In this document: one piece after another, positions 26,037 through 34,234 of the stretch
Layout: every line of letters starts with the position of its first letter
How positions within the stretch are numbered: the first letter of the stretch is position 1
NCBI GenBank assembly: GCA_046293395.1
Contig: JBKBOU010000002.1
Location: forward strand, 186,001-250,000
From: CAYNRA01 sp046293395
GTDB taxonomy: Bacteria > Bacteroidota > Bacteroidia > Cytophagales > Spirosomataceae
Direction of reading: 5' to 3'
DNA: 64,000 nucleotides
Made by a program: the position numbers and the translations under genes
Notes under the pieces: model-generated
Database searches by the model: none
Seen by the model: only the letters and a program-made list of their open reading frames with translations
What the model was told of the DNA's origin: nothing

Positions 26037-27095
26037 TTACGGACTTGTTGTCGTAACCCGTTGAATTGTGATGGGTACACAAATGGGCACACAATCCTCT
26101 CCTCCTACTTGTGTTGTTACTTGGTTAGACAATGCCGGCGTTGTATCTCCTCCTCCACGCACTGCAACACGGTTTAGATACGTTCCAGCCGTTTGTGGAA
26201 CAACCCGAATAACAATATTTGAGATACCATTGGCAGCAATAGTTTGCGGAGTCGTACACGTCACTACAGAGCTTGCCACTGTACAAGTCCAGCCATTTCC
26301 GACCGCAGAAACGAACTGCAAACCCGTTTGAAGCGTATCATTTACCGTAATTGTTCCACTCGAAGCACCCAAACCTTGGTTTCGGATACTTACGGTATAA
26401 TCATACGGTTGCCCCGTTTGCCCGGTAGTCGGTCCTTGTTTGGTGGCAAACAAGTCCGGTTGACAAACGGCAAATCCGACAGGTTCCGTTAAATCAAAAC
26501 AAGCTCCTGAAATAGTTGCTAAATTTCCACCAACTGTCAGTCCCGTTACGCCCGTTGCATCAAAACTGATACCATACACATTATAGACACCATTGGATTG
26601 CGTGGGGAAACTACCCGTTGTATTTATAGCCAAAATTCGTCCGGCACCATCCGTTAAAATAAACTGATTGACCTGACCAACGACCGTTGACTGGCTCGTC
26701 GCAGCTACTTGTATGTCAGCGCCTGTACTGTTACAACCACAAACTTGAATGAGTTCAGCCGGTGTTTTGAAGCAACTATCTACCGCAGCTAAAGTTCCAC
26801 CAACCAAAAGTGAAGGCGTTTGAGCAACCGGATACGTCACACCAACCAATTGATATTGCCCAGCAACAGGGGCATTGATTTCTAATGTATTTGGAGCTGA
26901 AACCGCGACAATCGTTCCGTTCGTACTTGCCAAAACAAGCTTGCTTTCAATTCCTTGACCCACCGAACTACCTGATAATGTATATCGAATGACCTGATTT
27001 TCTGTAAAATTACAGACTTGCGCTACAGTCGGCACGCTCGACAAAAGTCCTAAAATAGCTAGGAACGCACCCCATTTTTTCTGTATATATCTCAT
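26037..27095 (-). CDS. Secreted DUF11-domain surface protein
   Basis: 352 residues from ATG 27095 (MRYIQKKWG); a TTG at 27104 is less likely. After a signal peptide come two copies of a Cys-bounded domain of about 95 residues (the second contains NQFILTDGAGRILAINTTGS and GVYNVYGISF), the same domain as at the N-terminus of the giant gene at 33471. A DUF11 domain follows (PYDYTVSIRNQGLGASSGTI, FVSAVGNGWTC) and a Cys-containing tail CVPICVPITIQRV. Proteins of this sort are surface or secreted; no T9SS tail is evident. Confidence 0.8.
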   Translation of the reverse strand: MRYIQKKWGAFLAILGLLSSVPTVAQVCNFTENQVIRYTLSGSSVGQGIESKLVLASTNGTIVAVSAPNTLEINAPVAGQYQLVGVTYPVAQTPSLLVGGTLAAVDSCFKTPAELIQVCGCNSTGADIQVAATSQSTVVGQVNQFILTDGAGRILAINTTGSFPTQSNGVYNVYGISFDATGVTGLTVGGNLATISGACFDLTEPVGFAVCQPDLFATKQGPTTGQTGQPYDYTVSIRNQGLGASSGTITVNDTLQTGLQFVSAVGNGWTCTVASSVVTCTTPQTIAANGISNIVIRVVPQTAGTYLNRVAVRGGGDTTPALSNQVTTQVGGEDCVPICVPITIQRVTTTSP

Positions 27096-27137
27096 ACTTT
27101 TCAATTTTTGTCTATCCGTTATAAACCAGACAAATGC

Positions 27138-28217
27138 TTAGTTATTGGAAACTACACGCGTCAAAACGCCTGCATTTACGGTACAAACAGGTGGAGCCGC
27201 TTGGACATTGGTAGAAGTGATATTTGATGCAATTTCTGTTGTATCTCCACCGCCAACGACTGCTGCTTGGTTTGTAAGTGCCCCCGTTGAAGCCGCACGG
27301 ACAGTCACGGGCAAAGGCAAACTTCCGTTCACAGGGATTACAGCTGATGTCGTACAAGTTACTACAGTCTGCCCATTTGCGATAGGTGTGGCGAATGGAT
27401 TGGGTGCTGTACCTGGTGCAACGAATGCGCTGGTTGTACAAGTCCAAACAGAGGAAGTCGTAGCAACAAAAGTAAGACCCGAAGCGAGCGGGTCACGGAC
27501 AGTAATCACGCCCGATGTAGCAGCAGTCCCATTATTTGTGACTACGAGATTGTAATCAAAATTTTGATTGATTTGAACTGATGCAGGAGCAGATTTAGCG
27601 ATGACAAGATTGGCGACATTCGGATTACACGCAGCAACTGTTCCAAAATTACCAATGTAGGCTTCAGTTGTTGCTGAATTAACCCCAAACAAATAGATGG
27701 AATTGGGTGCATTTACTTGTGCGGTAACAGGGTCAGAAGAATTTTCGAACAGTCTCAAGTCTCCTAAACAAGTACCAGAACGTGTAAATGTGAACAATGG
27801 AATTTCTACATTGGCAGGAATACCCGCGCCATTCACGCTTACGTCTGGGTTATTATCCAAAGCAAAAAAGATGTATTCTAAGTTTGGATTTGTGGGATGA
27901 TTTGCACGCTGAACAGCCCGCCAAGCAGGTGTACTACTAGTTGCAGAAACCGGAATTTGGTTTGTCAGGTTGGAAATCAAAGGAGCGTTTGTTGTTCCTA
28001 CAGTTCCGGCTGTTCCGGCTGGTGCAACGATAGTTACTTGGTTGCTGGCAATTCGAGATTGCGAGCCAGATGCAGGAAAAGCTTGCGTTGACCGCATAGA
28101 AACACGGTAAGAACCTACTGCCAAAGTCTCAATTTTATAGCTAAACTGCGCAAAAGAGGCTGAAGAGGTAAGCCCTAGAAAGCAAATTTGAAGAAGGTAA
28201 ATGCCTAATTTTTTCAT
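27138..28217 (-). CDS. Secreted protein with cohesin-like and DUF11 domains
   Basis: 359 residues with a signal peptide (LLQICFLGLTSSASFAQ). Residues about 24-205 are a beta domain related to those of the neighbours at 28261, 33523 and 34235 (VGSYRVSMRSTQAF, IEPLFTF-type strand with a CLGDL turn). A DUF11 domain follows (NFDYNLVVTNNGTAATSGVI, FVATTSSVWTC). The tail ends VCTVNAGVLTRVVSNN. It lies 42 bases upstream of the 26037 gene. Role: surface exposed, unknown. Confidence 0.78.
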   Translation of the reverse strand: MKKLGIYLLQICFLGLTSSASFAQFSYKIETLAVGSYRVSMRSTQAFPASGSQSRIASNQVTIVAPAGTAGTVGTTNAPLISNLTNQIPVSATSSTPAWRAVQRANHPTNPNLEYIFFALDNNPDVSVNGAGIPANVEIPLFTFTRSGTCLGDLRLFENSSDPVTAQVNAPNSIYLFGVNSATTEAYIGNFGTVAACNPNVANLVIAKSAPASVQINQNFDYNLVVTNNGTAATSGVITVRDPLASGLTFVATTSSVWTCTTSAFVAPGTAPNPFATPIANGQTVVTCTTSAVIPVNGSLPLPVTVRAASTGALTNQAAVVGGGDTTEIASNITSTNVQAAPPVCTVNAGVLTRVVSNN

Positions 28218-28260
28218 TTAGAGTTGAATTAAAAATACATTAGTAAGAAAGAAATACGCA

Positions 28261-29097
28261 TTATTTTGTGACGAATAAACGCATGGCTTCTGCTTCTGCG
28301 GAGCCATTGCGAACCAAACGCACGAGATACATTCCTTCTTTTAATTTTTTCACGTTCAATGGGAAATCATATACACCAAAAGCCGTTGGAAGTTCGTGTT
28401 TCTCAATCACAAGACTTGTTCCTACTTGTACGACTTCGAGCAGTAACTTATCCGTCGCATTTCGGAAATTATTCTGAAAACGAATTTTAGCAACACTTGA
28501 AGCAGGATTCGGGAAGATGGACTCAATGGAAAGCATTTTTGTAAATACTTCTGCCAGTGTTGGTTCCGCGCCCAAAACATTTCCAGCGTACGCATTGGCG
28601 ATACCGCGTTCAAAACCTAGAATATTGATTTGATTTCCTAGATTTATTTTCGTTTCCATTGCTTTTTTGACCATCGGGTCGTTATCCGAAATGAGTGTCA
28701 ATCCATCTGAGTTATTTCCTGCATTTTTAAAGCGAAACAATACGGTTGGTTTCTCTTTCTCAAAAACATACTCTTTTACTCCCATTGACTCCAACCCGAA
28801 TGAGTAGTACGTAAAACCTGGAGAAGCCGGATGATTATCCACGACGCTGTTCAATGTCCAACGGGCAGACGAAACCCCTCCCTCAATTTCCTTTACATCA
28901 AAGTCTGCTCCTGTCTTTACACGTACTGTTACCTGCGCTGTTGCTACCATATTTTGAGGAAAATCGTAACTTTTCTCAGACACAGCAACTACTTCAAATA
29001 CCGATTGACCTTCTTTTGCCACCAAATTGAATTTAACTTGTGCAAACGACTGAATGGAAACCAAAACAGCCGAGGCGAGTAAAAGAGATGTTCTCAT
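28261..29097 (-). CDS. Secreted cohesin-like protein with T9SS C-terminal tail
   Basis: 278 residues from ATG 29097. Signal peptide SLLLASAVLVSIQSFAQ. The mature N-terminal domain (VKFNLVAKEGQSVFEVV, FTYYSFGLESMG, PTVLFRFKNAGNNSDGLTL) resembles the cohesin-like domain of its neighbours. The C-terminus is a T9SS type A-like tail: IFPNPASSVAKIRFQ, then LKEGMYLVRLVRNG and a Lys end. This is the only member of the array with a clear canonical tail. Confidence 0.78.
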   Translation of the reverse strand: MRTSLLLASAVLVSIQSFAQVKFNLVAKEGQSVFEVVAVSEKSYDFPQNMVATAQVTVRVKTGADFDVKEIEGGVSSARWTLNSVVDNHPASPGFTYYSFGLESMGVKEYVFEKEKPTVLFRFKNAGNNSDGLTLISDNDPMVKKAMETKINLGNQINILGFERGIANAYAGNVLGAEPTLAEVFTKMLSIESIFPNPASSVAKIRFQNNFRNATDKLLLEVVQVGTSLVIEKHELPTAFGVYDFPLNVKKLKEGMYLVRLVRNGSAEAEAMRLFVTK

Positions 29098-29115
29098 AAT
29101 GTAATCTGTTTTTGG

Positions 29116-29142
29116 CAGCAACTTCCATTACGGAAGTTGCTG
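29116..29142 (-). other. Hairpin over the stop codon of the giant surface gene
   Basis: CAGCAACTTCC (29116-29126) and GGAAGTTGCTG (29132-29142) are perfect inverted repeats. The stop codon lies in the loop, and the upstream arm on the minus strand encodes the last residues of the QQLP tail. There is no T-run, so it is not a classical terminator. Confidence 0.5.
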
Positions 29143-31914
29143 ATAAATGATAAAGTTATTTAATAAACTGAGGTTTTCAGGGTGCGTCAATACCTCACTA
29201 AACAAGAAGTTGACTTCATTACCTGAACCCTGATACACGGTTCTTCCATCCATATTTACATCTGATCTTTCATACCCGATTGACATGAAATTATTCAGTA
29301 AGGACGTATTACTTGGGTCTGATAGCACGCGGGAGAAAACTGGATTTACATCATTTGCTGTTCCTTGGAAAATCACGCGCCCATCTCTGGTTGTATTTCC
29401 TGCCCACATGGCTGTCAAAGTTGTTGAAACCTCAATTTGTGGGAAGGCACTGGCAAAATCACCGGATAAACGGAAAGTTGGCGTTGAAATCGTCGTAAAA
29501 TCAACTCGTAATGCCGTGGTCGATAATGCCATCGGATTTTGTGTCATAACGCCCAAATGGTTTCTATGGCGGACTGCCACAAAATAGTCTCCTGCACTGA
29601 TTCCTGGAATTGCGACGGTTGTTACGCCATCTGTTTCTACAATATCGCCATCTCTTTGTAGCAATGCCGCTTTTCGAGCAACAAGCACGGAAGGATTTGC
29701 CCGGTCACGTAATTCAACTACTACCCAATCTACAATCGCATTAGCACCTGTTACAGTTAAAACGGTAGGCGTTACTGTCTCGTTACCCATATAATTGATG
29801 TCCGAATAAGCAGGTAAACTGTATGGCTGCGTCAGTGGAATGCGGTTTGCTACGCGCAAATCATCTGTCATTAGTCCTGTAGCTACATTATATGCACCAT
29901 ATAAAAATACACGTGCATTCACTCGAACTACCTGGTCTCCTACCACGGTTGTCACAGTATTCGACGACCTAGCATTGGCAAAGTTGACGGCAACGGGGTC
30001 GTTTCCACCAAATACCGAAGCCGTATTTGTATATGTTTTCGATACGAATGAATTGACAGTCAGGGTTATCGTGGATGTTCCGTTTACAGCAATCGGAGTG
30101 GTTGTCGTACAAGTCACTACTTGACCTGAACCGAAGCAACTCCAACCCGAAGTACTCGAAGAAGTAATAAAATTCAAATCTTCTGCTAATACGTCTGTTA
30201 CAGTAATAATGCCTGAGGTTGCCGCACCACCTACATTGGTTACTTGCAGCGTATAGTCAAAATTCAACCCTACGTTTGCCGATGTCGGTGCTAATTTTTG
30301 AATTGTCAACGATGGAGCAGCTAAAATACTAGCTGTCACTTGTGCTGTTGAGCAATTAGTTGGGTCTGTTAGTGAACAAATCTGATACGTAAATGTATCT
30401 GTGCCTGTTGCATTCGCATTCGGTCTATACGTGATTGTGCCGTCCGCATTTACCACAACTGTTCCTTGTGTTGGCTGAACTGTAATGGTTGGCCCATTCA
30501 CATCCGCGCGTTGCACTGGATTCCCATTCAATCTATCGTTCGTTAATACAGGAATGACAATATCTAATCCAGCAGTCACTGTGGCTAAATCTGGATTCGC
30601 GACCAAAACATTCGCAATGGGTGCATCTGCAATGCTCATCGTTACCTGCGCTGTTGCACAATTCGTCGGTTCGCTTGCCAAACATATTTGATATGTAANN
30701 NNNNNNNNNNNNNNNNNNNNNNNNNNNNNNNNNNNNNNNNNNNNNNNNNNNNNNNNNNNNNNNNNNNNNNNNNNNNNNNNNNNNNNNNNNNNNNNNNNNN
30801 NNNNNNNNNNNNNNNNNNNNNNNNNNNNNNNNNNNNNNNNNNNNNNNNNNNNNNNNNNNNNNNNNNNNNNNNNNNNNNNNNNNNNNNNNNNNNNNNNNNN
30901 NNNNNNNNNNNNNNNNNNNNNNNNNNNNNNNNNNNNNNNNNNNNNNNNNNNNNNNNNNNNNNNNNNNNNNNNNNNNNNNNNNNNNNNNNNNNNNNNNNNN
31001 NNNNNNNNNNNNNNNNNNNNNNNNNNNNNNNNNNNNNNNNNNNNNNNNNNNNNNNNNNNNNNNNNNNNNNNNNNNNNNNNNNNNNNNNNNNNNNNNNNNN
31101 NNNNNNNNNNNNNNNNNNNNNNNNNNNNNNNNNNNNCGTTCAATCTATCGTTGGCTAAAATCGCAATGGGCGCACTCAAACCAGCAGTTACGTTGGCAGC
31201 GTCGTTCGCAGCCGTCAAAACATTCGCAATCGGTGCATCTGCAATGCTCATCGTTACCTGCGCTGTTGCACAATTCGTCGGTTCGCTTGCCAAACATATT
31301 TGATATGTAAATGTATCTGTGCCTGTTGCATTCGCATTCGCCGTATAAGTCAATGTACCATCTGCATTTACCACAACTGTCCCTTTGGTCGGCTGAACTG
31401 TAATCGTAGGTGCGTTGATGTCCGCGCGTTGCACTGGATTCCCATTCAATCTATCGTTGGCTAAAATCGCAATGGGCGCACTCAAACCAGCAGTTACGTT
31501 GGCAGCGTCGTTCGCAGCCGTCAAAACATTCGCAATCGGTGCATCTGCAATACTCATCGTTACCTGCGCTGTTGCACAATTCGTCGGTTCGCTTGCCAAA
31601 CATATTTGATATGTAAATGTATCTGTGCCTGTTGCATTCGCATTCGCCGTATAAGTCAATGTACCATCAGCATTCACCACAACTGTTCCTTTGGTCGGCT
31701 GAACTGTAATCGTAGGTGCGTTGATGTCCGCGCGTTGCACCGGATTCCCATTCAATCTATCGTTGGCTAAAATCGCAATGGGCGAACTTAAACCAGCAGT
31801 TACGTTGGCTAAATCTGGATTCGCGACCAAAACATTCGCAATCGGCGCATCTGCAATGCTCATCGTTACCTGCGCTGTTGCACAATTCGTCGGTTCGCTT
31901 GCCAAACATATTTG
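29128..31914 (-). pseudogene. 3' part of giant repeat adhesin, separated by an in-frame TAG
   Basis: This is the same frame as 31915-33471, so the intact gene would be 1447 residues. It carries the remaining Ig-like repeats (with a run of Ns inside), a DUF11 domain (NFDYTLQVTNVGGAATSGII), then the shared C-terminal module: VNARVFLYGAYNVATG, VTGANAIVDWVVVELRD, LLQRDGDIVETDG, VAVRHRNHLGVMT. It ends with two D-x-N-x-D-G-type repeats (NTTRDGRVIFQG, DVNMDGRTVYQG) and QQLP. No independent start is obvious, so as written it is not expressed unless the stop is read through or wrong. Confidence 0.75.
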
Positions 31915-32753
31915 CTATGTAAATGTATCTGTTCCTGTTGCATTCGCATTCGCCGTATAAGTCAATGTACCATCTGCATTTACGACAACTGTTCCTTTGG
32001 TCGGCTGAACCGTGATAGTAGGTGCGTTGATGTCCGCGCGTTGCACCGGATTCCCATTCAATCTATCGTTGGCTAAAATCGCAATGGGCGCACTTAAACC
32101 CGCTGTTACGTTGGCAGCGTCGTTCGCAGCAGTCAAAACATTCGCAATGGGTGCATCTGCAATGCTCATCGTTACTTGCGCTGTTGCACAATTCGTCGGT
32201 TCGCTTGCCAAACATATTTGATATATAAATGTATCTGTTCCTGTTGCATTCGCATTCGCCGTATAAGTCAATGTACCATCTGCATTTACCACAACTGTTC
32301 CTTGTGTTGGCTGAACTGTAATCGTAGGTGCGTTGATGTCCGCGCGTTGCACCGGATTCCCATTCAATCTATCGTTGGCTAAAATCGCAATGGGCGCACT
32401 TAAACCCGCAGTTACGTTGGCAGCGTCGTTCGCAGCAGTCAAAACATTCGCAATCGGTGCATCTGCAATGCTCATCGTTACTTGCGCTGTTGCACAATTC
32501 GTCGGTTCGCTTGCCAAACATATTTGATACGTAAATGTATCTGTGCCTGTTGCATTCGCATTCGCCGTATAAGTCAATGTACCATCTGCATTTACTACAA
32601 CTGTTCCTTTGGTCGGCTGAACCGTGATAGTAGGTGCGTTGATGTCCGCGCGTTGCACCGGATTCCCATTCAATCTATCGTTGGCTAAAATCGCAATGGG
32701 CGCACTTAAACCCGCAGTTACGTTGGCAGCGTCGTTGGTTGCTGTGAGTAGAT
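30312..32753 (-). repeat. Eight 306-bp tandem repeats encoding 102-residue Ig-like (tandem-95-type) domains
   Basis: An identical anchor (CAATCTATCG) recurs at 32671, 32365, 32059, 31753, 31447 and 31141, with exact 306-base spacing, and at 30529 two periods further on. The middle units are almost identical. Each unit encodes ANVTAGLSAPIAILANDRL, GNPVQRADINAPTITVQP and a TGTDTFTYQIC segment. Minor variants include PTKG/PTQG. Units 1 and 8 are more diverged than the core. Such repeats act as extenders for surface adhesins. Confidence 0.9.
30699..31136. other. 438-base run of Ns (assembly gap) inside the repeat array
   Basis: All bases are N. Flanking anchors at 30529 and 31141 are 612 bases apart, exactly two repeat periods, so the gap keeps the reading frame and the repeat phase. 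The true copy number cannot be known. Confidence 0.95.
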
Positions 32754-33471
32754 TCAAGAATTGACAGACATGGATAGCGAGTGGGTCAGAGATGGCGAAA
32801 CAGTTTCCTGTTACGTTCGTAATGGATTGACCAACAGACGCATTTGTAATTCCTTCAGATGTCAAATAATTGATATTAAAAACAAGATATACACCCGCTG
32901 TTTGAGCGGAGAAAGAAGGAGAAAGACTGGTTTGAACGATAACACCAGCGAAATCAGTGAGGGCATATAAGTTTGTATAAGCCGGATCTGTATTTCCGCC
33001 AGCTGCATTGAAGGAAATGCTTTGTGTTTGCGAAAAGTCACATACTTCGTTAAGCGAACAAACACTAATGGCGAGTGGTGCCGATATATCGAGACAGTCG
33101 CCGGTAACTTGGGAGATTTTTCCACCCACTTGATTACCCGTAACTGTAGAAGTAGTTTCGTAATTAATTGTATATATGATATATACACCGGCAGGTTTAC
33201 CTGTGAACGAAGGAGAAGAAGCTACTTCAAGAATAGTACCGAGGTCGTTCGTCAGGAGGTATTGATTTACATAATTGGCAGCGGTATTTCCACCGGTTGC
33301 TTGGAATGTAATCGGGGTATTTGGTTGAAAATCACACTGAGCGGATGCTTTTGGGACAAAGCCAACCAAGAGAGTAAGTAAGACAAACGAGAAGAGGCCA
33401 AGTGATGCAAACTGCCGTTTTGCAAGACGAGGTTGGAGAATCGTTTGAATATATGTAAAACTATTTTTCAT
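31915..33471 (-). CDS. N-terminal part of giant repeat adhesin, ending at an in-frame TAG
   Basis: 518 residues from ATG 33471. After a signal peptide (LFSFVLLTLLVGFVPKASAQ) come two copies of a Cys-bounded domain (CDFQPNTPITFQATGGNT and CDFSQTQSISFNAAGGNT), then two and a half Ig-like repeats. It stops at TAG 31917-31915 where every other copy has TAT (Tyr) in the sequence TFTYQIC. One base (C at 31915 instead of A on the plus strand) accounts for this. The rest of the gene continues in the same frame to 29128. It is either a nonsense mutation or a base error in the repeats. Confidence 0.8.
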   Translation of the reverse strand: MKNSFTYIQTILQPRLAKRQFASLGLFSFVLLTLLVGFVPKASAQCDFQPNTPITFQATGGNTAANYVNQYLLTNDLGTILEVASSPSFTGKPAGVYIIYTINYETTSTVTGNQVGGKISQVTGDCLDISAPLAISVCSLNEVCDFSQTQSISFNAAGGNTDPAYTNLYALTDFAGVIVQTSLSPSFSAQTAGVYLVFNINYLTSEGITNASVGQSITNVTGNCFAISDPLAIHVCQFLNLLTATNDAANVTAGLSAPIAILANDRLNGNPVQRADINAPTITVQPTKGTVVVNADGTLTYTANANATGTDTFTYQICLASEPTNCATAQVTMSIADAPIANVLTAANDAANVTAGLSAPIAILANDRLNGNPVQRADINAPTITVQPTQGTVVVNADGTLTYTANANATGTDTFIYQICLASEPTNCATAQVTMSIADAPIANVLTAANDAANVTAGLSAPIAILANDRLNGNPVQRADINAPTITVQPTKGTVVVNADGTLTYTANANATGTDTFT

Positions 33472-33522
33472 ATTTCACCTAATTACAGTGAGGGGAAAGC
33501 CTGTTTTTTCAAACGCGACTTA

Positions 33523-34152
33523 TTAATTTTTTGAAAGGACTTGTGCCTGTGGCGCACATACAACGGGCGTAGTTGTATCACAAGGAGCATTCATTGTATA
33601 TGTTGTGGTAAAGTGATTTGTACCCAAACCGCCTGTAAAACCACGAACAGAATAATAAGAGCCAATATTCAGTGTACCACCTGCTGCTGTTTGATTTGCA
33701 GAGGGTAGGAACGACAAGTCGCCTGTACATGTACCTGAGACAGTGAAGTTGAAGAGCTCAATTTCTTGATTTGCTACATACGCCAAGTTGAAATTTCCTG
33801 ACGGGCCAAAAACGAAGAAATCTGTATTTGCAGGTGCTCCAGAAGCGATATCACCGTTATTTCGAGCGGCTGTTATGAGACTCCAAGTAGTTGCTGTGCC
33901 TACTGTTACTACGTCTGTTGGTAATAAATTTCCACCTGTACTACTAATAATCGTGATTTGCGAACTACCGTCTGTCAGGGTGGCATTCACACCAGTTGGG
34001 TCGGCAGAAGGCGTAAGATATACGTGGTAACGTCCATCAGCTGGTAAAAAGCGGAGAGACAACCCAATCTGTGCTTGCGAAAACTGGGAAGTAAGGAGAA
34101 GGAGAAGAGCACCTAAAAAAGTGACCTTTTGGAATAGATTTGAACGTGTCAT
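33523..34152 (-). CDS. Secreted cohesin-like single-domain protein
   Basis: 209 residues with a signal peptide (ALLLLLTSQFSQAQ). The rest is a single beta domain that is strongly similar to the N-terminal half of the next upstream gene product (34235): RYHVYLTPSADPTG, TDGSSQITI, FFVFGPSGNF, EIELFNFTVSG and YYSVRGFTGGLGTNHF are all matched there. Its C-terminus is a short tail, VVCAPQAQVLSKN. It looks like a one-domain version of its neighbour, made by duplication. No T9SS tail is recognised. Confidence 0.75.
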   Translation of the reverse strand: MTRSNLFQKVTFLGALLLLLTSQFSQAQIGLSLRFLPADGRYHVYLTPSADPTGVNATLTDGSSQITIISSTGGNLLPTDVVTVGTATTWSLITAARNNGDIASGAPANTDFFVFGPSGNFNLAYVANQEIELFNFTVSGTCTGDLSFLPSANQTAAGGTLNIGSYYSVRGFTGGLGTNHFTTTYTMNAPCDTTTPVVCAPQAQVLSKN

Positions 34153-34184
34153 CTTATCTATGATTTAGAGATTTTGCTCATGAA

Positions 34185-34225
34185 AATTAATTTGGAGATC
34201 TCATTCTCAGAGACCTCCAAATTAG
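34185..34225 (-). terminator. Intrinsic terminator after 34235 gene
   Basis: AATTTGGAG (34189-34197) pairs with CTCCAAATT (34215-34223); on the minus strand it is followed by AATTAATTTTC. It lies between the gene ending at 34235 and the gene starting at 34152. Confidence 0.65.
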
Positions 34226-34234
34226 CTAAAAAGC

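Noticed and set aside
31915..31917. Programmed recoding (selenocysteine or pyrrolysine) at the TAG/TGA codons
   Set aside because: The stops differ in type, no recoding hairpin is obvious, and each codon is one substitution from the residue found in the sibling copies.
30312..32753. CRISPR array
   Set aside because: The repeats are 306 bp, contiguous, in frame and coding, with no short repeats or spacers.
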